A stretch of DNA of 64,000 bases from Methanomicrobia archaeon (GCA_030603445.1 JAUVXU010000008.1:1-64000), one strand, 5' to 3'; counted from the first letter of the stretch, positions 36,038-46,172 are shown. Notes: generated by a model from the sequence alone, not told the origin. Translations and numbers: made by a program.

Positions 36038-36140
36038 TTAGATTATTATAAAAAGTTTTGCCTAAATTATACATATTTATGTAAAAAAAGATTTAAATAC
36101 ATAAATTTTTCCTCACATATATGAGTATGGTGGTATGATT

Positions 36141-37040
36141 ATGAGTTCACAAAAATCCGGTTCTGTAAAGGAGATTATATTTATAGATGATAACACGTTA
36201 GAGTTTGAATTTACTGATAGAATTTCTATTTTTGATAAGCTTATCCCCTCAACTATTCCGGGAAAAGGTACTACCTTATGTAATGAAGGCGTATTTTGGT
36301 TTCAGAAGGTAGAAAATTTAGACATAAAAACACATTTTATAAAACAAGTTGCCCCAAACAGGATGCGTGTAAAAAGAGTGAGAATAATTAGAGATTATAA
36401 CAAGATAGACACGACATCTACAAATTATCTAATACCCTTAGAATTTATAGCACGCCACTACGTAGCAGGTTCACTTTATGAACGGGTCAAAAAGAAGAAT
36501 ATTTCTGCAGAAACACTTGGTTTTAAGCCAGGTCATGTTGTTACTTATGGCGAGAAACTTCCAACACCATACATCGAAACGTCTACAAAGCTAGAAGCAG
36601 TTGACAGACTACTTGATAAGGAAGAAGCACTAGCCATATCAGGATTAACTGAGAAGGAATATAATACCATATTTGACACCATACTAAAAATAGACGAATT
36701 AATCGAACATGAAGTATCAAAGCGCGGATTAATCCATGTTGATGGTAAGAAGGAATTCGCATTTGACGATAATAGGGAATTAATGGTAATCGATGTATTT
36801 GGAACTGCTGATGAGGACAGATTTTGGGACAGGTCTGTTTGGGAAAATGGAGAATGTGTTGAAATGTCAAAAGAATTTGTACGAAAATACTACGAACTCA
36901 TAGGATATAAGAAGGCCCTTTACAAAGCTCGTGACGAAAAAGCACCTGAACCAGATATGCCCGTCCCGCCTGATGAATTAATTGAGCAAGCAGTGCAGCT
37001 GTATAAACTAATGCAATACAAAATCATGGGTGTTGAGTAA
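36141..37040 (+). CDS. purC: SAICAR synthetase
   Basis: This 299-residue enzyme joins CAIR and aspartate with ATP to give SAICAR. Signatures include EFTDRISIFDKLIPSTIPGKG (SAICAR N-terminal loop), LEFIARHYVAGSLYERVKKK and LIHVDGKKEFAFDD near residue 195. GGTGG 7 nt before the ATG at 36141 selects it over the ATG at 36135. It opens the rightward purine operon, about 100 bp from the divergent purP gene; purS starts 1 bp after its stop. Confidence 0.93.
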   Translation: MSSQKSGSVKEIIFIDDNTLEFEFTDRISIFDKLIPSTIPGKGTTLCNEGVFWFQKVENLDIKTHFIKQVAPNRMRVKRVRIIRDYNKIDTTSTNYLIPLEFIARHYVAGSLYERVKKKNISAETLGFKPGHVVTYGEKLPTPYIETSTKLEAVDRLLDKEEALAISGLTEKEYNTIFDTILKIDELIEHEVSKRGLIHVDGKKEFAFDDNRELMVIDVFGTADEDRFWDRSVWENGECVEMSKEFVRKYYELIGYKKALYKARDEKAPEPDMPVPPDELIEQAVQLYKLMQYKIMGVE

Positions 37041-37041
37041 G

Positions 37042-37287
37042 ATGGGAAAAAAAGAAGTTATTGTCACAGTCGGTCTTAAAGAAGGCATTTCGGATCCTGA
37101 AGGAAAAAATGTCAAGAAAGCTCTTTCATTGCTTGGATTCAAAGAAGTTGAAGAAGTAAAGATTCTAAAAAGTTATAAAATAACGATAAATGAAAATAAA
37201 TGTAAAGATATAGATGAAAAAGTTAAGGCTATGGCAGAGGGCCTCCTCACAAATCCAGTAGTGCATGACTATGAGATCTCCTGGTGA
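37042..37287 (+). CDS. purS: FGAM synthase subunit PurS
   Basis: This 81-residue small subunit of phosphoribosylformylglycinamidine synthase bridges PurL and PurQ in the archaeal and Gram-positive complex. The sequence VTVGLKEGISDPEGKNVKKALSLLGF is the PurS signature. It starts 1 bp after purC ends and is followed by purL after 4 bp, so it is firmly in the operon. The longer frame from 37030 is not supported. Confidence 0.95.
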   Translation: MGKKEVIVTVGLKEGISDPEGKNVKKALSLLGFKEVEEVKILKSYKITINENKCKDIDEKVKAMAEGLLTNPVVHDYEISW

Positions 37288-37291
37288 AAAA

Positions 37292-39592
37292 ATGAGTGAT
37301 GTTGCAGAGATAAATCTAGAAGTATCTGATTTTGAACTAAAAAAAATTAGCGAAGAAACAGGGATAGGATTATCTGTAGATGAACTTAAAGTTGTGCAAG
37401 AATATTTTCAAAAAAAAGGAAGAAAACCTACTGACATAGAACTACAAGCACTCGGTCAAGCATGGTCAGAACACTGTTGTTATAAATCCTCTAAATACTA
37501 TTTAAAGAAATACCTATTCCACCTTAAAGCGCCACAAAACATCAACGTTATCAAAGAGGATGCAGGAATTATCGAATTTGACAAAGATCATGCTTACGCA
37601 GTAGCATTAGAAAGCCACAACCACCCCTCTGCAATTGAACCATATGGGGGCGCTGCAACAGGGATAGGGGGCATACTCAGGGACGTAGTATGTATGGGGG
37701 CTCAACCAATTGCACTTATCGACCCAATATTTTTCGCTCTTCCTACTACTAAATCCTCAGTAATTCCAAAAAGTGTCAAACATCCCAAATTCATATTTTC
37801 TGGTGTTGTTGATGGCATACGTGACTATGGCAACAGGGTGGGTATCCCAACAATTGCTGGGATGACTTGCTTCCATTCAGGATATTTGGGAAACTGCCTG
37901 GTAAATGTTGGCTGTGTAGGCATAGTTAACAAAAAAGACATCATATACTCAAAAGTAGGAAACGTTAGTGATTACTTCGTGTTGGCAGGAGGAGGAACTG
38001 GCAGGGATGGTATCCACGGTGTCACTTTCGCTTCAAAGGAATTAGACGATGATTCTGCAACAGCTTCACGTTCTGCAGTGCAAGTTGGAGATCCAATAAC
38101 AAAAGAACCGTTAATACATGCTTGCCTGGAAGCTAATGAAAAAAAGCTTCTCACAGGCATGAAAGACCTAGGCGGTGGTGGCCTTTCTTGTGTAGTGGGT
38201 GAAATGGCGCTTGCAGCAGGTTTTGGTGCAAAAGTACAACTAGAAAATGTCCACCTCAAAGAAAAAGATCTCAAACCATGGGAAATTTGGGTAAGCGAAT
38301 CACAGGAACGCATGATGATGTCAGTACGAGAAGAGCATCTAAAAGAAGTGCTAAAGATATTTGAGAAATGGGATGTCCCTGCAGTAATAATAGGTCAAGT
38401 AATCCCAGAAAAACGAATGGAACTCACCTGGAAAGGAGATAAAATTTATGATATGGACCTAGAGTTCGTTACTACTGGTCCCTCATACAAGAGACCCATA
38501 CGACCTGTGCGCATCAACAATGAACACAATAACTACTCTGAACCAGAAAATTATGAAGTAATGATAAAAACTATTATTAATTCACTCAATTGTGCTTCAA
38601 AAGACTGGGTAATACGTCAATATGACTTTGAAGTGCGTGCAAGAACCATATCTTCCTCACTTGTAGGCCATATCAATAATGAGACGCACGCTGATGCAGC
38701 AGTCATAAAGCCTCTTGAATCCTCGCAAAGAGGACTTGTATTCACATCTGATGTAAATCCAAACACTGTAGCAATTGACCCGTTTTGGGGTAGTGCAGGA
38801 GCAGTGGACGAATGTGTAAGAAATATCGTTGCCACAGGTGCAAGGCCCCATTCGTTCGCAGATTGCCTCAACTTTGGAAATCCTGAAAAACCAGATAAAA
38901 TGTGGGAGTTCTCACAAGCTGTGCAAGGGCTTGCTCATGTTGCCGGAAAGATTGGAGCCACGTTTGTTTCAGGTAATGTGTCCCTTTACAATGAAGGTCC
39001 CGCAGGCGCTTGCCCGCCTACTCCAACTATACTTGGAATAGGCATAATAGATGATGTAGACGACATAATCACCGTTCCTTTCAAAAAAGAAGGAAACCTT
39101 GTTTACCTTGTAGGAAAAACACGTGATGAAATGGCTGGTAGTGTCTACTTCAATCTTAGATCACTTGAAGGAGGAAAAGTCCCGAAGGTCAATCCATATG
39201 AACTTGCAAACGCTTCAGCAGGACTACTTGAACTAGCAAATATGAATAAAATATCATCATGCCACGACATTTCAGAAGGAGGATTGATCCTGGCCCTAGC
39301 AGAAATGTGCATAGGTAATGGCATAGGCGCATCCATCCACATAAAAGACCTGCTTAGAGGTGACATATCACTGTTCTCTGAATCCAACACAAGATGGATT
39401 TGTGAAGTAGAAAGCAAGGATAGCGATGCTTTTGAAAGCAACTTACAAGCACACTGCACCTCATTCGCCCTAATAGGCACAACAGGCGGGACATCACTTT
39501 CAATAACACATAACAAAAGGAAGCTAGCTGACCTTCCTATCTCTGAACTAATAAAAGAGTGGCAGGCGCCACTCTGGGAAATAATGGGATGA
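37292..39592 (+). CDS. purL: FGAM synthase large subunit PurL
   Basis: This 766-residue synthetase subunit converts FGAR to FGAM with ATP and ammonia channelled from PurQ. Visible motifs are the HNHPSAIEPYGGAATGIGG loop, LSCVVGEMALAAGFGA and CHDISEGGLILALAEM in the second half. These belong to the AIRS-like fold it shares with PurM. Length fits the small PurL class that works with PurS and PurQ, both adjacent. GGTGAAAAA precedes the ATG at 37292; the frame to 37265 would overlap purS. Confidence 0.95.
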   Translation: MSDVAEINLEVSDFELKKISEETGIGLSVDELKVVQEYFQKKGRKPTDIELQALGQAWSEHCCYKSSKYYLKKYLFHLKAPQNINVIKEDAGIIEFDKDHAYAVALESHNHPSAIEPYGGAATGIGGILRDVVCMGAQPIALIDPIFFALPTTKSSVIPKSVKHPKFIFSGVVDGIRDYGNRVGIPTIAGMTCFHSGYLGNCLVNVGCVGIVNKKDIIYSKVGNVSDYFVLAGGGTGRDGIHGVTFASKELDDDSATASRSAVQVGDPITKEPLIHACLEANEKKLLTGMKDLGGGGLSCVVGEMALAAGFGAKVQLENVHLKEKDLKPWEIWVSESQERMMMSVREEHLKEVLKIFEKWDVPAVIIGQVIPEKRMELTWKGDKIYDMDLEFVTTGPSYKRPIRPVRINNEHNNYSEPENYEVMIKTIINSLNCASKDWVIRQYDFEVRARTISSSLVGHINNETHADAAVIKPLESSQRGLVFTSDVNPNTVAIDPFWGSAGAVDECVRNIVATGARPHSFADCLNFGNPEKPDKMWEFSQAVQGLAHVAGKIGATFVSGNVSLYNEGPAGACPPTPTILGIGIIDDVDDIITVPFKKEGNLVYLVGKTRDEMAGSVYFNLRSLEGGKVPKVNPYELANASAGLLELANMNKISSCHDISEGGLILALAEMCIGNGIGASIHIKDLLRGDISLFSESNTRWICEVESKDSDAFESNLQAHCTSFALIGTTGGTSLSITHNKRKLADLPISELIKEWQAPLWEIMG

Positions 39593-39596
39593 TCAT

Positions 39597-40367
39597 ATGA
39601 AACCTGAAGATATCAACATATGCATCCTTCGTATAGAAGGGACGAACAATGAACAAGAGATGTATGACGCATTCAAACGCTTAGGTACTAAACCACATCT
39701 AGTACATCTTAACGAACTTTCTTCCCTTAAACCTTATCAATGTCTAATGATACCTGGAGGATTCTCGGCAGGAGATTATATCCGCGCAGGTACTATCTTT
39801 GCCTCACGCATAAAAAGCAATTTCATGGACGAACTCAATAACTTTATCAAAGAAGGATATGCGGTAGGAGGGATATGTAATGGTTTTCAGGTCTTAGTGG
39901 AATTGGGCCTTCTACCAGGAAACCCAAAAGGTAACGGGACCATAACAGCCTGCCTATCTCGAAACGATTCTGCACGTTTTGAGTGCAGACACAGCATTCT
40001 TAAACATGTCTCTTCTAAAAAATGTGTTTTTACATCACTGCTTCCGCAAAATGAGCAGCTTATCGTGCCTTCCGCACATGCAGAAGGAAAGTTTCTACTC
40101 TCTGGCGGTAAGAAAGCGTATGAAAAATTGGAAAAAAACGGGCAGATAATATTCAAATATGTGAATTATAAAGGAGAAACGAATGCCCCATATCCATGGA
40201 ATCCAAATGGGTCCCCATATAATATCGCAGGAATATGCAACAAAAGAGGAAATGTATTTGGTATGATGCCCCATCCAGAAAGATCATTTTTTTCCAAAAA
40301 CGAGCACGGGTATTCTGGAAAAATCCTGTTTGAATCAGTAGTAAAATACATAGGAGGAACGTTCTAA
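39597..40367 (+). CDS. purQ: FGAM synthase glutaminase subunit PurQ
   Basis: This 256-residue class I glutamine amidotransferase supplies ammonia to PurL. The nucleophile is in VGGICNGFQVLVELG (Cys near residue 94) and the His-Glu pair in MMPHPERSFF near the end, with the MIPGGFSAGDYIRAG oxyanion loop. It starts 4 bp after purL ends, and its TAA shares a base with the ATG of purF (TAATG). Confidence 0.95.
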   Translation: MKPEDINICILRIEGTNNEQEMYDAFKRLGTKPHLVHLNELSSLKPYQCLMIPGGFSAGDYIRAGTIFASRIKSNFMDELNNFIKEGYAVGGICNGFQVLVELGLLPGNPKGNGTITACLSRNDSARFECRHSILKHVSSKKCVFTSLLPQNEQLIVPSAHAEGKFLLSGGKKAYEKLEKNGQIIFKYVNYKGETNAPYPWNPNGSPYNIAGICNKRGNVFGMMPHPERSFFSKNEHGYSGKILFESVVKYIGGTF

Positions 40368-41782
40368 TGTGTGGAGTTATCGGCTTGAGCAGTGACAATG
40401 TAGCCTGGGAGGCGTACAGGGGACTTCTTTCCATCCAACACAGGGGGCAAAATTCAGCAGGGATTGTGACATTAAACAATAAATTTTATCGAAAACAGGG
40501 AAATGGACTCGTATCTAAGGTCTTTGAAAACTTCGAGTTAGATGAATTAAAAGGAAATATTGGAATTGCGCATGTTCGCTACCCGACCTCCGGGAACGGG
40601 CCTGTAAGTGAATCACAACCTCTTTTTATCAATTACCCATATGGCCTAGCCTTGGCACACAATGGAAATCTTACGAATTATAAGGAGTTAAAACAGTTCT
40701 TACATGATAAAAAAAGATCTTTGCAGACGGATTCTGATACTGAGGTGTTGCTTAATCTGCTTGCACATCAAATCTCAAGACACGACATAGACACTGCACT
40801 AGAGCATACTATGAACAATGCAGAAGGTTCCTATTCTGCTGCCATGTTGTTATGCAAAAATGGTGGCAAAATGATAGCATTCAGAGACCCAAATGGCATT
40901 CGTCCACTTATTATTGGAAAACGTGAAACGGAAACTGGATGTAACTATATTGTATGTAGCGAAAGTGTTGGGCTTGATGTAACTGGCTATGAAACAATAC
41001 GTGATGTCAAGCCAGGAGAAGCCGTTTCGTTCTCCCGTGACGGGATAGAATTCAAGCAAATACGGCCCGCACGCCCTGCACACTGTATGTTTGAGTATGT
41101 TTATTTTTCACGACCAGATTCGATAATAGAAGGAAAAAGCGTGTATGAAGTACGCTTCAAACTAGGAGAAAACTTAGAATTTGACAAAGACATTGATACT
41201 GTTATACCTGTGCCAGATACGTCACGTACAGCAGCACTAGGATTTGCATTAAAATATAATATACCTTACAGAGAAGGCCTCATAAAAAATAGGTATATAG
41301 GTAGAACATTCATCATGCCAACGCAGCCGTATAGGGAATCAGCAGTCATTGAAAAGCTTAATGTGATAAAAAAAGAGGTAAGTGGCAAGCGCATAGCGCT
41401 AGTTGATGACAGTATAGTAAGAGGAACTACGTCCAGAAGACTAGTCAATCTGCTTAGGCGCAACGGCGCAAAGGAAGTACATTTCATTTCCAGTTGCCCA
41501 CCTATCAAATATCCCTGTTTCTATGGCATAGACATGACAATGAAGAATGAACTAATAGCATCAAGCTACATTGAGGATATTAAAAATAAAATTGGTGCAG
41601 ATTCGGTAACATACCAATCGATAGAAGGATTGGTAAAATCAATAGGATTACCAAAATCGCACATGTGCCTCGCATGTCTTAACGGTGATTATCCGACAGG
41701 AATAACATGCGAAAAAGCTGAAATACTTGGCAAGAATCGAGAAAAGGAAAGAAAAAATTGGAAAGGAATTAGGAGCAAATAA
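40367..41782 (+). CDS. purF: Amidophosphoribosyltransferase PurF
   Basis: This 471-residue protein commits PRPP and glutamine to purine synthesis. The N-terminus MCGVIG gives the catalytic Cys after Met removal. Glutaminase residues are intact: QHRGQNSAG, HVRYPTSG, AHNGNLTN and QTDSDTE. The PRPP loop is ALVDDSIVRGTTSRR. Cysteines in HCMFEYVYF, YPCFYGIDM and MCLACLNG match the 4Fe-4S ligands of oxygen-sensitive PurF. It is directly followed by a second PurF-like gene. End-product inhibition by purine nucleotides is expected from the family. Confidence 0.96.
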   Translation: MCGVIGLSSDNVAWEAYRGLLSIQHRGQNSAGIVTLNNKFYRKQGNGLVSKVFENFELDELKGNIGIAHVRYPTSGNGPVSESQPLFINYPYGLALAHNGNLTNYKELKQFLHDKKRSLQTDSDTEVLLNLLAHQISRHDIDTALEHTMNNAEGSYSAAMLLCKNGGKMIAFRDPNGIRPLIIGKRETETGCNYIVCSESVGLDVTGYETIRDVKPGEAVSFSRDGIEFKQIRPARPAHCMFEYVYFSRPDSIIEGKSVYEVRFKLGENLEFDKDIDTVIPVPDTSRTAALGFALKYNIPYREGLIKNRYIGRTFIMPTQPYRESAVIEKLNVIKKEVSGKRIALVDDSIVRGTTSRRLVNLLRRNGAKEVHFISSCPPIKYPCFYGIDMTMKNELIASSYIEDIKNKIGADSVTYQSIEGLVKSIGLPKSHMCLACLNGDYPTGITCEKAEILGKNREKERKNWKGIRSK

Positions 41783-41783
41783 T

Positions 41784-43034
41784 ATGGCAGGAATTTGTGG
41801 GATTTATGCATTTGATGAAATATGGGATGTTTCACGATTCATATACTATCAATTGATAGCAACCCAATCAAGGGGACAGGAAAGCGTGGGCATATCTATC
41901 TCTGATTTCAAAAAAATAAACAGTATTGCTACAAAAGGGACTGTTCAAGAGAAATTGGATTCAGAGCAAGTTAACAAACTCATTGGAAGTGCGGGCGTAG
42001 GAGGGGTTTTTACCCGTGATATCGGAGGATATCTTTCTGATGATATTTCCATATATTATGATGGAAGTATTACTATTACTGAGAAATCAGTTCAAAAGTT
42101 TCGCCAAAATTTAGAAAATATGAAAGATGAAGATGCAGTGAAAGCTTTTCTTGAAACACTCAAGGGGGCTTATTCGATGCTAATTCTAACTAAAGATAAG
42201 ATGATTGCAACACGAGACAAGAGAGGTATAAAACCAATGGTTATCGGTGGTGTTGGATTTGACCTAGCAATTGTTGCATCAGAAACAGCAGCACTTGATG
42301 TTATAGGGGCAGAACTCTCGCGTGACATAGAACCAGGTGAAATAGTCATAATAGACCGTAACTACATAGAAGAGATCAAAAAAGATAATCTCCCCTCGCC
42401 TGCGAACTGTATATTTGAGTACGTATACCTCTCTCGCATAGATTCCAAGATAAACGGCACCTACATTCATGATATACGAAGCAAGATAGGCAAACTTTTG
42501 GCAAAAGAAAAGCCTGTTGAAGCTGATGTCGTTATAGGGGTGCCGGAAACTGCAATCCCATTTGCCATGGCCTATGCAAATGAGGCTTCTATACCAATAG
42601 ATGTGGGTTTTATGAGGACCGGAAAGCATATACGAACAGCCATTCGTCCAACGCAAATGGAACGAATGATTGGAGTACAGCTCAAACTCAATCCTATAAG
42701 AACGGCAATACGTGGAAAACGCGTTGTCCTAATAGACGACTCTGTAGTAAGAGGCACTACCATGCGTAACATAGTCACTCTTCTAAGAAAGCGTGGTGCA
42801 AAAGAAGTGCACGTGCGCATAGGAAGCCCAAAACTAATCTCATCCTGCCCATTCGGAACAGAAGTACCAACAATAGATGAACTTATCGCAGTGGAAAATA
42901 CAGAGGATGAGATTGCAAGGATAATCGATGCTGATAGCTTTGGATACCTTGATTTAAAAGACCTAAAAGAAACGCTTGGAAGTGAGAATTTCTGTACAGG
43001 ATGTATGTCTGGAATATATCCCGAGGTGGACTAA
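41784..43034 (+). CDS. PurF paralogue with degenerate glutaminase domain
   Basis: This 416-residue relative of purF begins 1 bp after it. It starts MAGICGIYAF, so a Cys is kept after a four-residue leader. But HRG is SRG (ATQSRGQES), the RYPT arginine segment is FTRDIGGYL, HNGNLTN is YYDGSITIT, and the TDSE segment is absent. The PRPP loop VVLIDDSVVRGTTMRN and cysteines in ANCIFEYVYL, SSCPFGTEV and CTGCMSG remain. It probably binds PRPP but cannot hydrolyse glutamine normally; ammonia-dependent activity or a regulatory partnership with PurF are possibilities. Overlapping starts at 41727 are excluded. Confidence 0.88.
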   Translation: MAGICGIYAFDEIWDVSRFIYYQLIATQSRGQESVGISISDFKKINSIATKGTVQEKLDSEQVNKLIGSAGVGGVFTRDIGGYLSDDISIYYDGSITITEKSVQKFRQNLENMKDEDAVKAFLETLKGAYSMLILTKDKMIATRDKRGIKPMVIGGVGFDLAIVASETAALDVIGAELSRDIEPGEIVIIDRNYIEEIKKDNLPSPANCIFEYVYLSRIDSKINGTYIHDIRSKIGKLLAKEKPVEADVVIGVPETAIPFAMAYANEASIPIDVGFMRTGKHIRTAIRPTQMERMIGVQLKLNPIRTAIRGKRVVLIDDSVVRGTTMRNIVTLLRKRGAKEVHVRIGSPKLISSCPFGTEVPTIDELIAVENTEDEIARIIDADSFGYLDLKDLKETLGSENFCTGCMSGIYPEVD

Positions 43035-44471
43035 ATGAAGTTTATGATAGTAGGAAGTGGAGCTCGTGAGCATGCCATTGCCGAAAACGCAATTTCTTGT
43101 GGATATGAAGTTTATGCGGCTAGTGAGATACGAAACCCAGGTTTGCTCAATCTTTCAAAAAAGCTTTACGAAGTAAACATTCTTGATAGCGATGCCGTAA
43201 CAAACGTTGCAAAAAAAGTCATGCCAGATGCGATATTTATAGGCAGTGAAGAATCCCTATTTGCAGGTGTTTCTGATGCTTTGCGCGCAGCTGGATTCTT
43301 CGTTATAGGGGCATCGAAAAAAACCGCAGACATAGAAAAGTCAAAAGGTTTTATGAGAAATCTTATGGAAAAATACAATTTATATGGGAGATTAAGATTC
43401 AAGACTTTTTCAAACATAGAAGAAGCCATAATATATATTGACGAATATGCAGGATCAGTTGCTATAAAACCAACGCGACAAGCCGGGGGAAAAGGAGTAA
43501 AGGTCATAGCAGACCTGCAAGCATACCTAAAAGAAGAGAAAAATGCTGCAAAGAAACGCCACGTTTCTGATATCGTAGAGCAAAATCTCTCCCAGGATTT
43601 AGAAGATCCCATCCTTATAGAAGAGAGGGTAGAGGGTGTTGAATACACTATGCAGTGCTTTACTGATGGGAAGAACATAATCCCATTAAAGATAGTTGAG
43701 GACCATCCCCATGCCTTCGTAGAGGACATAGGACCAGAGACAGGAGGTATGGGGTCTATATCAGGCGATCAGGACAACTTGCCTTTCCTATCTGAAAAAG
43801 ACTACCAAACCTCATACGAAATAATAGAAAAAGTTATCCATGCTATAGAAAAGGAAACAGGAGAACCATATTTTGGAGTGCTTTCTGGGCAATTTATGCT
43901 AACAGACAAGTGGGGGCCTACGGTAATAGAGTTCTATTCTAGGCTTGGTGACCCAGAAACAGTAAATATAATGCCCCAACTACAAAACTTTGATGAAATA
44001 GTTGAAGGGATGAAAAGAGGGAACCTAGAAAATGTGGTTGCTCGATTTGAACAAAAAGCAACAGTAGTAAAGATAATCTCACCGAAAGGCTACCCCAACA
44101 ACAGGGACATCGGCAAAGGACACGAGATTCATATAGACATAGAGGCTATTGAAAAGATTGGTGCTAAGGCATATTTTGGTTCTATTTACGAAAAAGATGG
44201 GAAATACTACACAGGCGGTTCGCGCGCTTTAGAAATATATGCTGCAGCTGACAGCATAGAAGAGGCTAGTGCCATCGTTGATAAGGCTGCTACATTTGTG
44301 AAGTCTGACTGGAAGCTTTTCTACCGAAAAGACATAGGGACAAAAGCCTTGCTTAAAAAGCGATTTGAGCAGGCAAATCTTGCAAGAGACATATTCCATT
44401 ATAGGGCAGAAAGAGGACTAATCGGAAAGACGATAGATTGGATACCCGGAATAGGAAAGATTGAAACATGA
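43035..44471 (+). CDS. purD: Phosphoribosylamine-glycine ligase
   Basis: This 478-residue ATP-grasp ligase makes GAR from phosphoribosylamine and glycine. The start MKFMIVGSGAREHAIAE, the ATP loop KPTRQAGGKGVKVI, DIGPETGGMGSIS and FYSRLGDPETVNIMPQL are diagnostic. The C-terminus carries about 40 residues beyond the usual end (HYRAERGLIGKTID), which are not recognised. It abuts the PurF paralogue with no gap, the step just after PurF. Confidence 0.93.
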   Translation: MKFMIVGSGAREHAIAENAISCGYEVYAASEIRNPGLLNLSKKLYEVNILDSDAVTNVAKKVMPDAIFIGSEESLFAGVSDALRAAGFFVIGASKKTADIEKSKGFMRNLMEKYNLYGRLRFKTFSNIEEAIIYIDEYAGSVAIKPTRQAGGKGVKVIADLQAYLKEEKNAAKKRHVSDIVEQNLSQDLEDPILIEERVEGVEYTMQCFTDGKNIIPLKIVEDHPHAFVEDIGPETGGMGSISGDQDNLPFLSEKDYQTSYEIIEKVIHAIEKETGEPYFGVLSGQFMLTDKWGPTVIEFYSRLGDPETVNIMPQLQNFDEIVEGMKRGNLENVVARFEQKATVVKIISPKGYPNNRDIGKGHEIHIDIEAIEKIGAKAYFGSIYEKDGKYYTGGSRALEIYAAADSIEEASAIVDKAATFVKSDWKLFYRKDIGTKALLKKRFEQANLARDIFHYRAERGLIGKTIDWIPGIGKIET

Positions 44472-44483
44472 GGTGTAATTGTT

Positions 44484-45788
44484 ATGGCAAAATACGATAG
44501 GAAGAAAAGAGAGGTTCTTGGAACACCCCTTACTAAAAACAGGGCAAAAATAATGCTGCTTGGGTCAGGCGAAATCGGAAAAGAAATAATAATCGAAGCA
44601 CAACGCCTTGGTATTGAGACCGTTGCTATTGACAGGTATGCACGCGCGCCGGCACAACAAGTGGCACATAAGAGCTACACAATAGATATGAAAGATGCAA
44701 ATGCACTTCGCTCTATTATCGAATGCGAACAACCTGATGCCATAGTCCCCGAGATAGAAGCAATAAATCTAGACTGCTTGCAGGAACTTGAGAATGATGG
44801 ATACAACATCATTCCAAACGCGCGGGCAACATATATCACCATGCACCGTGAACGCTCACGAGAAATGATATCAAAAGATGCGGGTGTAAAGGCATCAAAG
44901 TACGAATATGCAAGAAGTTTGGATGAATTAAAGGAAGTTTGTGAAAAGATAGGTTATCCTTGTTGGTCAAAAGCGATAATGTCATCCTCTGGATATGGCT
45001 CCTACTTCGTAGAAGGCCCAGAAGATGTGGAGAAAGCATGGAAAGCGGCTAATGAGAAAGCACGAGGCCATGGAGACTGGGTCATCGTAGAAGAGCATAT
45101 TGAATTTGACATTGAGATAACAGAACTCGCAATACGCCATTTTGATGAGAATGGCAACATTACCACCACTTTCCCAAAACCTGTAGGACACTATCAGATA
45201 GAAGGAGACTACCACGCGTCATGGCAGCCAGCAGAAGTAAGCGACAAAGCGGAAAAAAACATCTACAAGACAACTGAGAAGATTACAAATACCCTTGGAG
45301 GTCTAGGCCTGTTTGGTTGTGAGCTCTTCGTTAAGGGAGATGATGTCTGGGCAAATGAGATTTCACCCCGACCACATGACACAGGTATGGTAACCATGAT
45401 GACCCATGCACCAGGTTTCTCAGAACAAGGATTACACGTACGCGCTATTATGGGACTACCGATACCATCCATAAAAAAAGATGGATTCAACATTATAGAG
45501 CCACTCAAGGCAGGTGCCTCGCATGTTATTAAATCCCCTTACGAAGGGTGGGATGCAGAGTTTGGCAATATCTATAATGCGATGAATATGTACCCTGAGT
45601 CTTCAATAAGGCTCTTTGGTAAGACACAGGCACGAATGCACCGCAGGATGGGTGTAGCGCTTGCTTTAGCAGATACTGTCCAAGAAGCAAAGATACGCGC
45701 TGAGAAGATGGCACATGCAGTCGAGATGCGCATCCCGGGAAGCCCCATGTTGTCACAAGACGAAAAGAGAAAGCATTTGGTGCAGTAA
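44484..45788 (+). CDS. purT: Formate-dependent GAR formyltransferase PurT
   Basis: This 434-residue ATP-grasp enzyme forms FGAR from GAR, formate and ATP, without folate. It has IMLLGSGEIGKEIIIEAQRLG at the N-terminus, the VPEIEAINLDCL core, a glycine loop SSSGYGSYFV and VWANEISPRPHDTGMVTM near residue 285. Use of formate here and by PurP fits an anaerobe with little folate. AGGTG lies 12 nt before the ATG; a 12-bp gap follows purD. Confidence 0.94.
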   Translation: MAKYDRKKREVLGTPLTKNRAKIMLLGSGEIGKEIIIEAQRLGIETVAIDRYARAPAQQVAHKSYTIDMKDANALRSIIECEQPDAIVPEIEAINLDCLQELENDGYNIIPNARATYITMHRERSREMISKDAGVKASKYEYARSLDELKEVCEKIGYPCWSKAIMSSSGYGSYFVEGPEDVEKAWKAANEKARGHGDWVIVEEHIEFDIEITELAIRHFDENGNITTTFPKPVGHYQIEGDYHASWQPAEVSDKAEKNIYKTTEKITNTLGGLGLFGCELFVKGDDVWANEISPRPHDTGMVTMMTHAPGFSEQGLHVRAIMGLPIPSIKKDGFNIIEPLKAGASHVIKSPYEGWDAEFGNIYNAMNMYPESSIRLFGKTQARMHRRMGVALALADTVQEAKIRAEKMAHAVEMRIPGSPMLSQDEKRKHLVQ

Positions 45789-46172
45789 ATGGAAGACATA
45801 CTAATAATTGCTGGTAGTGCATCGGATATGCCTATTATCGAAAAGATAGAGCAGACCCTAAAGGATTATGATGTCAGTTATTCTGTGGAAATCGCATCTG
45901 CACATCGCAATCCTGAAAAGGTATCGGAACTATCGCAAAGGGACGTGAAGGTCTTCATAGCTGTTGCAGGCCTATCGGCCGCACTTCCTGGAGTAATCGC
46001 CTCACAAACGAATAAACCTGTAATAGGGGTCCCTGTTGATTCTGCACTAGGGGGGCTTGATGCCCTCCTTTCCATTGTGCAGATGCCAAAGGGTGTCCCT
46101 GTTGCCTGTGTTGGTATAAATAATGGCCAAAATGCCGCATACCTTGCCTTGCGCATCCTTGGAAAACTATAG
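45789..46172 (+). CDS. purE: AIR carboxylase / N5-CAIR mutase PurE
   Basis: This 127-residue Rossmann-like protein has [12 protein letters not shown] and SAHRNPEKV, the substrate-binding motifs of PurE. No purK is in the window, so it may be the class II type that carboxylates AIR directly with CO2. Class cannot be settled by eye. It is slightly shorter than typical bacterial PurE (about 160). The start is directly after the purT stop. Confidence 0.92.
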   Translation: MEDILIIAGSASDMPIIEKIEQTLKDYDVSYSVEIASAHRNPEKVSELSQRDVKVFIAVAGLSAALPGVIASQTNKPVIGVPVDSALGGLDALLSIVQMPKGVPVACVGINNGQNAAYLALRILGKL

